From Carnobacterium viridans (GTDB lineage: Bacteria; Bacillota; Bacilli; Lactobacillales; Carnobacteriaceae), in contig NZ_FNJW01000008.1 in assembly GCF_900102725.1 (NCBI RefSeq), positions 1,674,001-1,738,000 on the forward strand: a stretch of 64,000 nucleotides of DNA. The letters run 5' to 3'. The translations under genes and the position numbers were made by a program. How positions within the stretch are numbered: position 1 is the stretch's first letter; the number at the start of each line of letters is the position of its first letter. Below, piece after piece: positions 8,404 to 17,012 of the stretch. The notes beneath the pieces are model-generated. The model was not told where the DNA came from. It ran no database searches and saw only the letters and a program-made list of their open reading frames with translations.

Positions 8404-9273
8404 GTGTTGCAAATAGTGAATAAATTAAAAGACCAACATAACTTTACAAACACCGAAATAAGAATTGCCGATTATATTATTCAAAACATCACTAAGATTC
8501 CAACTATCTATATTGAAGATTTAGCAAAATTAACCTATACCTCTCACTCAACAATTATCCGTCTCTGTAAAAAAATCGGATATGATGGCTTTAGAAGTTT
8601 TAAACTTGCAATTTCGAGTGTCGTTTATAGTGAATTGCATTTGCCGGGTGAAGTAGATGCAAACTTCCCATTTAAACAAGAAGATTTAACCATGGATATA
8701 GCTAAGAATATGGCAGATCTAACTATTGATACGGTAAAAAAGACGTTAGCTCAATTAGATGAAGAACTATTACAATCGGTTGCAGAAATGCTGTACAACT
8801 CTGAGCGTATTTTTCTGTTTTCTCGTGGTGATTCACAAGTAAGAGCAAGAAGCTTTCAAAGTAAATTAATAAAAATTAACAAATTTGCTATTATATCTGA
8901 AGAATATGCAGATGTAGCTTGGAATGCATCTAACCTTACCCCAAATGATTGTGCTTTATTTTTATCTTATGGAGGAACTAGTCCGCATAATAATCGTATT
9001 CTGCAACATTTTTCTAATGAAAAGATTCCAACAATTTTGATAACAGGAAATTCGAACTCTGACTTGATTCAGTTAGCTACCAAAACAATCGTAGTCGTTC
9101 AAGAAGAATATGATTTTGTGAAAATTGGAACTTTTGCATCACAAGTTGCATTTGAATACATATTGAATACGCTCTATTCTATTCTATACGCAAAAGAATA
9201 CAGAGATAATCTAGAAAATTTGAAGAAAAAACAATTGTTGATTGAAAAGGGAATTTTGTCTGAAGAGATATAA
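8404..9273 (+). CDS. RpiR-family (HTH + SIS) transcriptional regulator
   Basis: The N-terminal ~75 residues form the HTH_6 domain (LTYTSHSTIIRLCKKIGYDGFRSFK). The C-terminal part (about 110-280) is a SIS sugar-phosphate-binding domain with the typical SRGDS and LSYGGTS loops. The start is ambiguous: AAGGAG (8389-8394) runs directly into TTG codons at 8395 and 8398, so GTG at 8404 (or TTG at 8407) has the best spacing. It follows the beta-glucoside operon and probably senses a sugar phosphate to control it. Its stop is three bases from that of the convergent oxidoreductase gene. Confidence 0.85.
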   Translation: MLQIVNKLKDQHNFTNTEIRIADYIIQNITKIPTIYIEDLAKLTYTSHSTIIRLCKKIGYDGFRSFKLAISSVVYSELHLPGEVDANFPFKQEDLTMDIAKNMADLTIDTVKKTLAQLDEELLQSVAEMLYNSERIFLFSRGDSQVRARSFQSKLIKINKFAIISEEYADVAWNASNLTPNDCALFLSYGGTSPHNNRILQHFSNEKIPTILITGNSNSDLIQLATKTIVVVQEEYDFVKIGTFASQVAFEYILNTLYSILYAKEYRDNLENLKKKQLLIEKGILSEEI

Positions 9274-9276
9274 AAA

Positions 9277-10254
9277 TCAACCTAATATTATACCAGCAGA
9301 TTTTAAACCTTTATCTACAACAGACATAACCATTTCGCTATGGTCCAAGTGTTGTGTCATAGCTTCAAAATCAGATTCTCTAATGATTCTTTCAAATTCA
9401 GTGAATTCTTCATACATCCGATGTGCATGAACTCTAGAATCAATTACTTCGCTCTTATTTTGATGGTCTATTATAGTAAATCGTTCGATAGTACTTGTTG
9501 GACCTTCAATAATAATGGCGCCCTTATCGCCTTGAATAATGGTTCGTATCGGAGCTGTAGAATCTTTAGCTCCTATACAGACTACTTTTTTATCCCCATA
9601 ATCAAGACTGAGTATGCCAGAAGTATCGATCCCTTTTTCAATATTTGCTAGGTAACTTACTTCTTTGGGTTCACCTAAAAGCCCCATAACAAAATGGATA
9701 TTATAAATATTAATATCCATCAAAGCTCCACCACCCATTTTAGGATTGAAAGTAGGCAATACCTCTCCCTTTTTGAATGCATCATACCTTGAAGAATATT
9801 GAGAGTAATTACATTCAATTAGTTTAATCGTTCCAATGTCCTTTAGTGATTCTTTTATTTTTCTATAATTGGTTAGATATTGATTGGTTATAGCTTCTAA
9901 CAACATGACTTTATTTTTTAAAGCAAGCTCTTTGAGTTCTTTCATTTCAACTAAATTTAAGGTAAATGGTTTTTCACAGATAACATTTTTTTTATTGAGG
10001 ATAGCTTGTTTAGCAAAAGAGAAATGCAAATGGTTGGGTAATGCAATATAAACAGTGTCTATGCTCTTATTTTCTAAGCAATCTTCATAATTCGTTAGGA
10101 CTTGACGGATTCCGTATTTACTTTTTAAATTCTTCATTTTATCTATACTTCTTTCAGTGCCCACAATTGCCTCTAACTGAATTTCAGGAACGTCACCAAT
10201 CATTGTTAAAAAATCATTCACTACCATTCCTGCACCTATAATCGCGAGTTTCAT
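9277..10254 (-). CDS. Gfo/Idh/MocA-family oxidoreductase
   Basis: An NAD(P)-dependent oxidoreductase of 325 residues. It starts with a Rossmann fold (MKLAIIGAGMVVNDF), carries the ICEKPF signature near residue 95, and has a C-terminal alpha/beta domain with the MGGGALMDINIYNIHFVMG segment typical of the glucose-fructose oxidoreductase type. It begins at ATG behind GAAGG. The second family member lies upstream on the same strand 51 bases away, so the two are probably co-transcribed. The substrate is likely a sugar or polyol but cannot be assigned; proximity to the beta-glucoside genes is only suggestive. Confidence 0.85.
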   Translation of the reverse strand: MKLAIIGAGMVVNDFLTMIGDVPEIQLEAIVGTERSIDKMKNLKSKYGIRQVLTNYEDCLENKSIDTVYIALPNHLHFSFAKQAILNKKNVICEKPFTLNLVEMKELKELALKNKVMLLEAITNQYLTNYRKIKESLKDIGTIKLIECNYSQYSSRYDAFKKGEVLPTFNPKMGGGALMDINIYNIHFVMGLLGEPKEVSYLANIEKGIDTSGILSLDYGDKKVVCIGAKDSTAPIRTIIQGDKGAIIIEGPTSTIERFTIIDHQNKSEVIDSRVHAHRMYEEFTEFERIIRESDFEAMTQHLDHSEMVMSVVDKGLKSAGIILG

Positions 10255-10305
10255 GATAAACCTTCTTTCCTAATAGAATACTATTTTTTTAAATGAATAG
10301 ATTAG

Positions 10306-11322
10306 TTAGTAGTTGATTTTTTGGATGCCTTCTTCGAGTATTTCCAATTGACGGATCGTTTCTTCATCTTTTACTAGTTTATCTTTTCCATTGATAATAG
10401 ATTCATGTAAACCTTTATAAACATAACTGTAATCCCCAATTTCTGAAACTACTTTTTCTTCATGATAGAGACCATCATCATCTACATAGGTCACGGTACC
10501 ATAATGATCTGGAGTATCTATACCAAAATCAGGATTAGTAGGCATATAGAATAATTTTAAATGTTCTTCTTGTCTGTCTTTCTCTTGTTTGATAAACATG
10601 CCTTTTTTACCATATAGAACAAAACTTGGTCGTTGTTTTATTCTGAAATAACTCGATTTAACCGAAACTTTTATTTTTGAATAGTAAAAGTCTAAGTCGA
10701 AATAATCATTCATTCGATCAGGCCCCAACAATTGTCTTACATCGTAGTGAATGGAATCAGGTTCTCCAAAGTAAGAAAGAACTTGATCAATTGTATGGCA
10801 TCCATGCCCATATAGATAACTTGAAGTGGCAGAAAATTCTTTAGCATTTTCTGGAACTTCTGGTCTGAAATAGTCATAATGCATTTCAACTTCTAGTAAT
10901 TCACCTATTATTCCACTTTCAATCACTTTTTGAGCTGTTAGAAAATCTGAATCGTAGCGTCTGTTTTGATAACATTGAACAAGTAATTTTTTTGATTTTG
11001 CTAGCTCAAATAGTTCTTTTGCTTCTTTAGCAGTTTCAGTAAAGGGTTTTTCAACAAGCACATTTTTTCCTTTTTCCAATGCTAATTTTGCAAATTCAAA
11101 ATGTAATGAACTTGGAAGACAAATTACAACTAATTGAATGTCTGGATCATTCCAAATCTCTTCTAAATTCGTAGTATAGTAGACTCCAGGAACCTTATCC
11201 CATGAGCTGTTTTCATGCCAAGAATAAATCGTTTTCACATGAATATTTTCTGCTTTTTGTGAAAAAGGTAAATGGTAACGATTTGTACTTTTCCCATTTC
11301 CAATATAAGCCATTGTTAACAT
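10306..11322 (-). CDS. Gfo/Idh/MocA-family oxidoreductase
   Basis: 338 residues, starting MLTMAYIGNGKSTNRYHLPF at an ATG behind AGGAGG (seven-base spacing). The Rossmann fold has the IGNGKSTNRYH variant of this family branch, the LVEKPFTET motif is near residue 92, and the C-terminal domain contains GHGCHTIDQVLSYFGEP with the expected active-site His. It belongs to the E. coli YhhX/YdgJ-like branch by appearance. It is the first gene of the two-oxidoreductase unit. The substrate is unknown. Confidence 0.85.
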   Translation of the reverse strand: MLTMAYIGNGKSTNRYHLPFSQKAENIHVKTIYSWHENSSWDKVPGVYYTTNLEEIWNDPDIQLVVICLPSSLHFEFAKLALEKGKNVLVEKPFTETAKEAKELFELAKSKKLLVQCYQNRRYDSDFLTAQKVIESGIIGELLEVEMHYDYFRPEVPENAKEFSATSSYLYGHGCHTIDQVLSYFGEPDSIHYDVRQLLGPDRMNDYFDLDFYYSKIKVSVKSSYFRIKQRPSFVLYGKKGMFIKQEKDRQEEHLKLFYMPTNPDFGIDTPDHYGTVTYVDDDGLYHEEKVVSEIGDYSYVYKGLHESIINGKDKLVKDEETIRQLEILEEGIQKINY

Positions 11323-11354
11323 AAAAAAACCTCCTAATAGTCTGTGTAATTAGA

Positions 11355-11507
11355 TTATATATGAAAACAATCAAAATAGGCTGTTATCCATTCATTCAGG
11401 TTCTGATGTTCTTTTTCTTCTAGACAACGTGATACAAACGGAACATTATGTTTAGTTAACAAGTTTTTATTTGAAAAGCAATGGAAGAAGGCTATGATTC
11501 CGTTTGC
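11355..11507 (-). pseudogene. Possible gene remnant ahead of the oxidoreductase pair
   Basis: The 344-base gap 11323-11666 has no intact gene. On the minus strand a 50-codon open stretch without a start codon ends about 30 bases before the oxidoreductase start (KHNVPFVSRCLEEKEHQ ... TAYFDCFHI). Its composition looks protein-like. On the plus strand a 19-codon piece (MEEGYDSVCLDAEKI, 11481) and another at about 11542-11600 also look protein-like but are out of frame with each other. I recognise no family. Confidence 0.25.
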
Positions 11508-11666
11508 TTAGATGCAGAAAAAATAACTACGTTTAAATAAAGATAGAATATTGCGTAATGTCAATGATGCTACTATTTTAGTAGCTGATAGAGTATCTTT
11601 AATTCTCTAAATAAAAAGATTCAAACTAATGGCATTAAATAAAGGTGAATGATTAAAAATAGAACA

Positions 11667-11840
11667 TTATTTTTCAAACAGGGAGTAGATAAAAAAAACT
11701 GAAATGAATACTACTATTAATAAAAGAGTACTTTTCCAACTTATAGCATCGTTTTTGTCAGAAGGGATTCCAAGTGTAAATCTTCTTGTCCCTTCAACTA
11801 AATTAATGATAGAACCATCTTTCTTTTTTCTCTTATTCAT
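11667..11840 (-). CDS. 57-residue single-pass membrane protein
   Basis: A short gene beginning MNKRKKKDGSIINL at ATG 11840 behind a good ribosome binding site (AGGAGGA, seven bases). The protein has a very basic N terminus (RKKK), a polar middle (about residues 8-36) and one strong transmembrane helix (about 37-53). It stops with TAA after SLFEK. About 64 bases upstream lies the first of the three 21-bp-spaced direct-repeat elements, with a TATATG -10 candidate between them. No family recognised. It might be a small regulatory, immunity or toxin-like membrane peptide; I cannot choose. Confidence 0.6.
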   Translation of the reverse strand: MNKRKKKDGSIINLVEGTRRFTLGIPSDKNDAISWKSTLLLIVVFISVFFIYSLFEK

Positions 11841-11892
11841 ATGCCGTCCTCCTATAAAATTTGTTTTACTTACATATAGTAGAAATTTAGTT

Positions 11893-11951
11893 GTTTTGGT
11901 GAATGTAAATTATTGGTTGCTAAATGTAAATCAAATCATGCATTACTTTTC
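11893..11951 (-). promoter_or_regulatory. Direct-repeat element, copy A
   Basis: Contains TGTAAAT at 11904-11910 and 11925-11931, exactly 21 bases apart, around ttggttgctaa, and ends in gcattactttt. It matches copies at 16901 and 23943. On the minus strand it precedes the 57-residue membrane protein gene, with TATATG 24 bases after the proximal repeat. Confidence 0.6.
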
Positions 11952-12000
11952 AACTATGCTAACTCATAAGTCGCATGTATTGATGTTAGATAGAGATAGT

Positions 12001-12564
12001 TTACTGAAAATCTTCAATAATTTCTGTAACTAAAATTTCTCCACCAATCAGTACTTCAGTGAGGTGGTTTTCAGCAGTAGAGCTCCAATATTTTTTTGCT
12101 TGATCGATTTTTTCTAAAAAAGAAGAATTTTCTAAAGACGGAAGTAATGCAGCATTTCCTTTGAAGATAGAGCCAGTAGTTTCTAGTTTGACAATTTGAA
12201 TAATATCTCTGTTATAGGATTCAAACAATTCTTTCCATTCAAGTACACCCTGTCGACTATCAGATCCATATAAGCATTCAAATCTTGAGGGAAGCAGGGG
12301 AAAGTATTCTAATCTAGTCATTTCTGTAATGACTTCTCTAATCGCTCTCGAAGTATGAGATAGAGAATCTTTTAAAAATGATAGGTCTTCATGTTCAATT
12401 GTTGAGTCTAAATGATTTAGTATTTTGTCCAAAGACTCATTTGATTTGCTTTTAAAATTATTGTCTAGGAAGAAGTAATATAATCTATTCTTATGTGTTT
12501 TATCGAAATTAATTTTTTGCCCGACATACATTGGTTTTCTTGTAACTAGATGGTAGTATTGCAA
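12001..12564 (-). CDS. DUF2441-like protein
   Basis: 187 residues, soluble. It opens with YYHLVTRKPMYVGQKINFD and has EYFPLLPSRFECLYGSDS followed by a W-x-x-x-F segment, which is the pattern I associate with DUF2441 (PF10386), a family of unknown function sometimes compared with ADP-ribosyltransferase-like folds. The start is TTG at 12564, nine bases after AAGGAGG. It is the last gene of a minus-strand run with two permease-like genes (28 bases from the preceding one). The family call is from memory of the motif and is moderate. Confidence 0.6.
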   Translation of the reverse strand: MQYYHLVTRKPMYVGQKINFDKTHKNRLYYFFLDNNFKSKSNESLDKILNHLDSTIEHEDLSFLKDSLSHTSRAIREVITEMTRLEYFPLLPSRFECLYGSDSRQGVLEWKELFESYNRDIIQIVKLETTGSIFKGNAALLPSLENSSFLEKIDQAKKYWSSTAENHLTEVLIGGEILVTEIIEDFQ

Positions 12565-12591
12565 ATTTTTTATACCTCCTTATTTATGTCA

Positions 12592-13416
12592 TTATTTATT
12601 TGAAATGAAAATATTGATTAGTTTAAATAACAGACTCATAAGCAAATACGGACTTAATAATAAAAGTAAATAACTGATAACAATTACTTGAGGGCTGTTG
12701 CTATTAGGAGGCATAATTTGTGTATTTCTTAAGCCGGTTAATAATCCTCCTGTGTTGAATTGAATTTCAATAAAAAGCATCACTGTGATCATTTCTAGAT
12801 AAATAAATTTCATGATATTTTCTAAAAAGGTTAGTAAATTTGGAATAACATAGGAAAAGAATAATTTATATTTAGGATACCCCAGTGATTTTGCGAAGAC
12901 AAAATAATTAGATTGATAAACATCTTTGATATACGGAGTCATGTATTTAATCAGAAAAATAATCGGGAAAATACTCAATATAACTAATGGAACAATTATC
13001 GCGGGTTCTCTGGGCGTACCAACTGTTTTAAACAGATAAATGGAAGTTTCTTTATAGATAACGACACTCATCCAGTGGACGAAAAAGACAATGCCAAGCA
13101 CAGGTAAACTCTCGATATCTTCTAAATACTTTATCACTCTCAATACCGTTTTACTCTTTAGTTTTGGAAAATAGTAACTATACACAAGTAGTGAAAATAA
13201 TGTTATGGCTAAACTAGCACTGATTAATTTTAACGTATAGTCACCGCTAGTTTGTTGATATATAACCAATAAATCAGATAAGTAACGATAGGTAAAAATT
13301 TGACTAATAGATTCTTTTACCATTTCGACTAATAAGTCTAGATTTCCCATGCCTAAAGGTAATGTATAGCTTAAACAAACAAGTAGAATGATACCTGCCG
13401 GTAAGGTAATAAGCAA
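12592..13416 (-). CDS. OppB-like permease subunit, orphan
   Basis: At least 274 residues with about six membrane segments. FVFAKSLGYPKYKLFFSYVIPN corresponds to the EAA loop of binding-protein-dependent permeases, where an ATPase would dock, and the following LLTFLENIM and GLLTGLRNT segments fit oligopeptide-type permeases. The start is uncertain: the in-frame TTG at 13416 has no ribosome binding site, and the frame upstream (INPYKEIIKQSILLITLPAG) has no ATG/GTG/TTG before a stop. Removing one C after the ATG at about 13452 would give a natural MKINPYKE start. No ATPase or binding protein lies nearby. Confidence 0.65.
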   Translation of the reverse strand: MLITLPAGIILLVCLSYTLPLGMGNLDLLVEMVKESISQIFTYRYLSDLLVIYQQTSGDYTLKLISASLAITLFSLLVYSYYFPKLKSKTVLRVIKYLEDIESLPVLGIVFFVHWMSVVIYKETSIYLFKTVGTPREPAIIVPLVILSIFPIIFLIKYMTPYIKDVYQSNYFVFAKSLGYPKYKLFFSYVIPNLLTFLENIMKFIYLEMITVMLFIEIQFNTGGLLTGLRNTQIMPPNSNSPQVIVISYLLLLLSPYLLMSLLFKLINIFISNK

Positions 13417-13438
13417 AATGGATTGCTTTATAATTTCT

Positions 13439-14380
13439 TTATATGGATTGATTTTGCATCCCTCCCGTTAAAGATCGCTTGATACCATTGAGCAAGAGAA
13501 TAAAGGCGCCATAAAAAGCTAACGGAATGAGCACCGTCCATGGAGTGCTAGCTAGTCGATTAATATTTTGGCCAATCAACCCGCTCCATTCGTTAGATAT
13601 GGTTGCCGTATATGTAGTGCTTGCATCTAACTGTGTTACTAAGGAACCCCCTAGATAGAGTTGAAAGTAAGCTAAATAAATAAAAAGAGATAAATTTTGT
13701 GTTAGGATTTTGAAAAACAAATTTAATGTAAGTTCTGTTAATTGTGGTTTAAAAGAATAGCTAATCATTCTAAACTTAGAACTCCCTAATGTCTGGCTAG
13801 CAAAGGCAAAATCTTGTTTGAAAAGAAAGTTTAATTCAGAATGATACAGTTTAACCAAATTAGGAATTCCTACAAGAAATAAAATGAATAATTGAATCAT
13901 CACAAATTTCAAATTAGCTGAAGGTTGGACATTATCGGTATTAAAGAATAAGGCATCAGAATAAGGGGCTATTAATAGCAACAATAAAAAAGGTTTAGGA
14001 ATTAATGTAAAAAGCTTGTCAAAATAAGAAAATAGAGGCAGCAAAATTTTTGATCCTAATTTATGAAGAGTTAGCATATTTATAAACAAACTACTTAATA
14101 TCTGAGCGATACTTAATAATAATCCAATAAAAAAAGTGTATTTAAATCCTTGTATGATTTTAGCAAAGATAGTAAACCCTATGATATCTGTACCAAATGG
14201 CAGAACTTCAAGAGGGGTGAAAGGTGGATACTTTACTTCTCCGTTTACTATAGTCTTTTCTACTCGGATCGTTAAAACTTTTGATAATAAGGGCTCGTAT
14301 AAACAACTAAGCAGTAAAAAAAATAACACGATTGAACACAATATCCACAATGGATTATTTTTATTTTTCAATGTTTTCAT
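13439..14380 (-). CDS. OppC-like permease subunit, orphan
   Basis: 313 residues. An N-terminal membrane anchor is followed by an extracellular stretch ending LPFGTDIIGFTIFAKIIQGFK, the counterpart of the LGTDxxGRD motif in OppC/DppC permeases. Five more membrane segments follow, with an EAA-like FAFASQTLGSSKFRMISY loop. The G-R-D of the motif is degenerate. It starts at ATG behind GGAGG with an unusually long spacer (about 12 bases). It is flanked by the 140-residue membrane gene and the OppB-like gene in one apparent operon with no ATPase, so its energy source or partner is unknown. Confidence 0.68.
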   Translation of the reverse strand: MKTLKNKNNPLWILCSIVLFFLLLSCLYEPLLSKVLTIRVEKTIVNGEVKYPPFTPLEVLPFGTDIIGFTIFAKIIQGFKYTFFIGLLLSIAQILSSLFINMLTLHKLGSKILLPLFSYFDKLFTLIPKPFLLLLLIAPYSDALFFNTDNVQPSANLKFVMIQLFILFLVGIPNLVKLYHSELNFLFKQDFAFASQTLGSSKFRMISYSFKPQLTELTLNLFFKILTQNLSLFIYLAYFQLYLGGSLVTQLDASTTYTATISNEWSGLIGQNINRLASTPWTVLIPLAFYGAFILLLNGIKRSLTGGMQNQSI

Positions 14381-14401
14381 TAAAAAAAATGGCCTCCATC
14401 T

Positions 14402-14824
14402 TTATTTTATTAATAACGGTTTATTTATTTTATTGTAAACAAGAGCGAATAGTAGAGTTCCTCCATAGTAGCCTGCGTACCAAGGGAAATCGTTCATTAT
14501 ATATATCGCTGCTACTGAAGTAGATAGAGGTAATATATTTGAAAACAAAGGTAAAATAGAAAGAGCTAAAAAGACTATAAAGTAGACAGTCAGCACTATA
14601 TAAAAGCTCTTAAATTTTGAAAATTTCAAAGAATATAAAGATAAAAAAATTAAAACAATTGCAATAACTAGAGGGAAAAGGATGTGTACTATGCGAATAA
14701 AACTAGTTACAGCAAGTGGATCTTTTGAAAGAAGGCCTTCAATTGACACTAGATAAACGTTGTAAAAGTAAATAAACAAAGCTGGTACAATAATAAATGT
14801 TAAATAAAATAGGGTTTTCTTCAT
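14402..14824 (-). CDS. Hypothetical four-helix membrane protein
   Basis: 140 residues starting at ATG behind TGGAGGAATTTT. Four hydrophobic segments are visible (about 5-25, 45-65, 75-98 and 113-131). No family recognised. It is the first gene of the minus-strand run that continues with the OppC-like, OppB-like and DUF2441-like genes (21-28 base gaps), so it may be a further subunit of that membrane system. It is divergent from the SulP gene. Confidence 0.6.
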   Translation of the reverse strand: MKKTLFYLTFIIVPALFIYFYNVYLVSIEGLLSKDPLAVTSFIRIVHILFPLVIAIVLIFLSLYSLKFSKFKSFYIVLTVYFIVFLALSILPLFSNILPLSTSVAAIYIMNDFPWYAGYYGGTLLFALVYNKINKPLLIK

Positions 14825-14981
14825 AAAATTCCTCCAAACAATTCATTAGATAACATTTCTTATTTTTTAATCTTGCTCTCATTATATAGTGCAGAAAAAA
14901 ATAGTAAAGTTTTTTATTTACTCATGTGTTAATATGTCTTATTGTGAGCTGTTTTGTTTAAGTTTGAGAAGGAAGGTATTT

Positions 14982-16415
14982 ATGCAAAAGTATAAAAATG
15001 AATGGTTTGGTAACATAAAAGGAGATATTTTAGCTGGAATTGTTGTTTGCTTAGCTTTATTTCCTGAAGTAATTGGTTTTATGTTAGTTGCTGGTGTGGA
15101 ACCTATTGTGGGTATTTATGCAACATTTTTTATCACAGCAACGGCTGCTTTTTTTGGAGGTCGTACTGGATTAATTTCAGCAGCTGCAGGATCAGTTGCA
15201 TTGGTGCTTGCTCATCTAGTTGCTGAGTACGGAGTAGAATATCTTTTCGCTGCAACAATTTTAGCCGGAATCATACAAGTTATATTAAGTTTATTTAAAG
15301 TAGGGAAATTAATGCGTTATATACCAAAGCCTGTTATGTTGGGTTTTTTAAATGGGTTAGGGATTATGATGTTCTTGTCTCAATTGGATCACTTCAAAGG
15401 GAACTCAGTTTTAATCGTACTTGGGATTATTGGAATTGCCATTATATTGTTAGCTCCCAAAGTAACAAAAAAAATTCCTGCACCGATTATATCAATTGTA
15501 GTCATTACTGCTCTTGTTTTAGGTTTAGAGTTGAACGTCCAATTGCTAGGTGATTTAGGGACTATTTCAAATGACCTACCTAAATTTGGTATTCCAAGTG
15601 TGCCTATGAATATAGAAACACTGAAAATTATTCTACCTACTGCACTTTCTGTTGCTATCGTCGGATTAGTAGAATCTTTATTGACAGCACAATTAGTGGA
15701 TGAATTGACGAATGAACCAAGTGATAAAAATCGTGAATCATTGAGTCAAGGTCTCGGAAACGTATTGTCTGGTTTCTTTGGTGGAATTGCTGGTTGCGGT
15801 ATGATCGGCCAAACGATCATTAATCTTAACTATGGGGGAATTGGTCGCTTAGCAACGTTCTTATCAGGTTTCTTCATGCTAATGTCAGTAGTATTATTTA
15901 ATAAAATAGTGGTTCAAATTCCTATTGTTGCTCTGGCAGCCGTAATGGTCGTTGTTGCCTATGAAACCATTGACTGGAGATCGGTTAAGCGATTAAATAT
16001 CATGCCTAAAAATGAAAGTTTTGTTATGCTCTTAACAGTTGGAATTGTTTTAGTTACACATAATCTAGCTTATGGTGTAGTTGCTGGAACTCTAGTAAGT
16101 GCTATTTTTGCAGCCTTTAGCATGACTCATTTCCAAGTAGAAAAAGGAACAGATAATGATGAGTATCATTATAAGGCACATGGGCATCTGTATTTCGCAT
16201 CAGCTGAAAAATTTTTAGACTTTTTTGTACATGACTTTGAACACGAAGGTGAGCTAATTATCGATGTTAGTGCAATGACTTTGTGGGATTCTACAGCTGT
16301 TGAAGCTATTGATAAATTGATTAGTAAAAATAAAGAATCCGGTTTAACTTTTATTCATGCGAACAAACAAAGCAAAGAATTATTTAAGAAGAACACAAAA
16401 CACAAGATAAAATAA
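14982..16415 (+). CDS. SulP-family anion transporter with STAS domain
   Basis: An inner-membrane transporter, probably for sulfate, bicarbonate or a related anion. The start is the ATG at 14982 behind GAAGGAAGG, giving 477 residues (MQKYKNEWFGNIKGDILAGIVV); longer upstream readings have no ribosome binding site. About 10-12 membrane segments span residues 20-385, with the SulP signature region GDILAGIVVCLALFPEVIG at the start and the SQGLGNVLSGFFGGIAGCG segment. The C-terminal ~80 residues form a STAS domain (LIIDVSAMTLWDSTAVEAID), which regulates transport in this family. The substrate is not determinable. Confidence 0.88.
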   Translation: MQKYKNEWFGNIKGDILAGIVVCLALFPEVIGFMLVAGVEPIVGIYATFFITATAAFFGGRTGLISAAAGSVALVLAHLVAEYGVEYLFAATILAGIIQVILSLFKVGKLMRYIPKPVMLGFLNGLGIMMFLSQLDHFKGNSVLIVLGIIGIAIILLAPKVTKKIPAPIISIVVITALVLGLELNVQLLGDLGTISNDLPKFGIPSVPMNIETLKIILPTALSVAIVGLVESLLTAQLVDELTNEPSDKNRESLSQGLGNVLSGFFGGIAGCGMIGQTIINLNYGGIGRLATFLSGFFMLMSVVLFNKIVVQIPIVALAAVMVVVAYETIDWRSVKRLNIMPKNESFVMLLTVGIVLVTHNLAYGVVAGTLVSAIFAAFSMTHFQVEKGTDNDEYHYKAHGHLYFASAEKFLDFFVHDFEHEGELIIDVSAMTLWDSTAVEAIDKLISKNKESGLTFIHANKQSKELFKKNTKHKIK

Positions 16416-16416
16416 T

Positions 16417-16470
16417 AGATATAGCCATTTCGTACATAATCATGTATGCAATGGCTATATCTTTCTTTTT
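16417..16470 (+). terminator. Terminator of the SulP gene
   Basis: agatatagccatt (16417-16429) pairs perfectly with 16450-16462, followed by a T-rich tail. Confidence 0.85.
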
Positions 16471-16510
16471 TAAATATATTTAAATCTTGGAATTTGTAAA
16501 CTATCTTTTG

Positions 16511-16837
16511 TTATTCTGATGTTCTATCTTTATATAAAATAATATTAATGATATTAAGTGTAATCGTTACAATAAGGAGTATCGCTGAAATCCAATTTAA
16601 AGTGAAAGTTGTGTCCATGAGTGCAGTCCAATCTTGAATAGTGACTAAATAATTAGTGTAATAAATTTGAAACCATAAGGCAATTGCACAAAACCCCATA
16701 CTCAATACAATGGTAGTTGATTGGCTATCTCTTCTTTTTTTATGACGCATAATACTAAAGACGGGGATAAACCAAGCAATTAAACCAAAAACTAGACTGC
16801 CTAAAGTAAGCCAGCCGTAACCAAGTAAATTAAACAT
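16511..16837 (-). CDS. Conserved small membrane protein
   Basis: 108 residues; ATG at 16837 is preferred over the in-frame GTG three bases earlier because it is six bases from AAAGGAG. Three hydrophobic segments (about 8-28, 45-62, 78-100) are separated by a basic loop (RHKKRRDSQS). Proteins of this appearance (MFNLLGYGWLTLGS..., YYTNYLVTIQDWTALMDT) occur in lactic acid bacteria and are sometimes labelled cytochrome c oxidase subunit without evidence; I assign no function. Direct-repeat copy B lies about 65 bases upstream. Confidence 0.7.
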   Translation of the reverse strand: MFNLLGYGWLTLGSLVFGLIAWFIPVFSIMRHKKRRDSQSTTIVLSMGFCAIALWFQIYYTNYLVTIQDWTALMDTTFTLNWISAILLIVTITLNIINIILYKDRTSE

Positions 16838-16900
16838 CACAATCTCCTTTCAAGTCTCTTATATTATAACCTATAAATAAGGTGATTCCTTCTTTTTTTA

Positions 16901-16955
16901 GTGGATGTAAACCATTGGTTGCTAATTGTAAACTAATGGATGTGTTACTTTTGGA
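16901..16955 (-). promoter_or_regulatory. Direct-repeat element, copy B
   Basis: TGTAAAC occurs at 16906-16912 and 16927-16933, 21 bases apart, flanked by the same ccattggttgctaa and tgttactttt blocks as copies A and C. On the minus strand it lies upstream of the 108-residue membrane protein gene, with TATAAT (ggttataat, about 16864-16869) between them. Confidence 0.65.
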
Positions 16956-17012
16956 AGCTTTTTAAAAAACTAGAGCCCTTTTTACATTCAAGATATCATT
17001 CCAAGTATGAAA

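Noticed and set aside
11704-12033. 109-residue plus-strand open frame
   Set aside because: It has no ribosome binding site and lies opposite the better-supported 57-residue minus-strand gene, repeat copy A and the end of the DUF2441-like gene.
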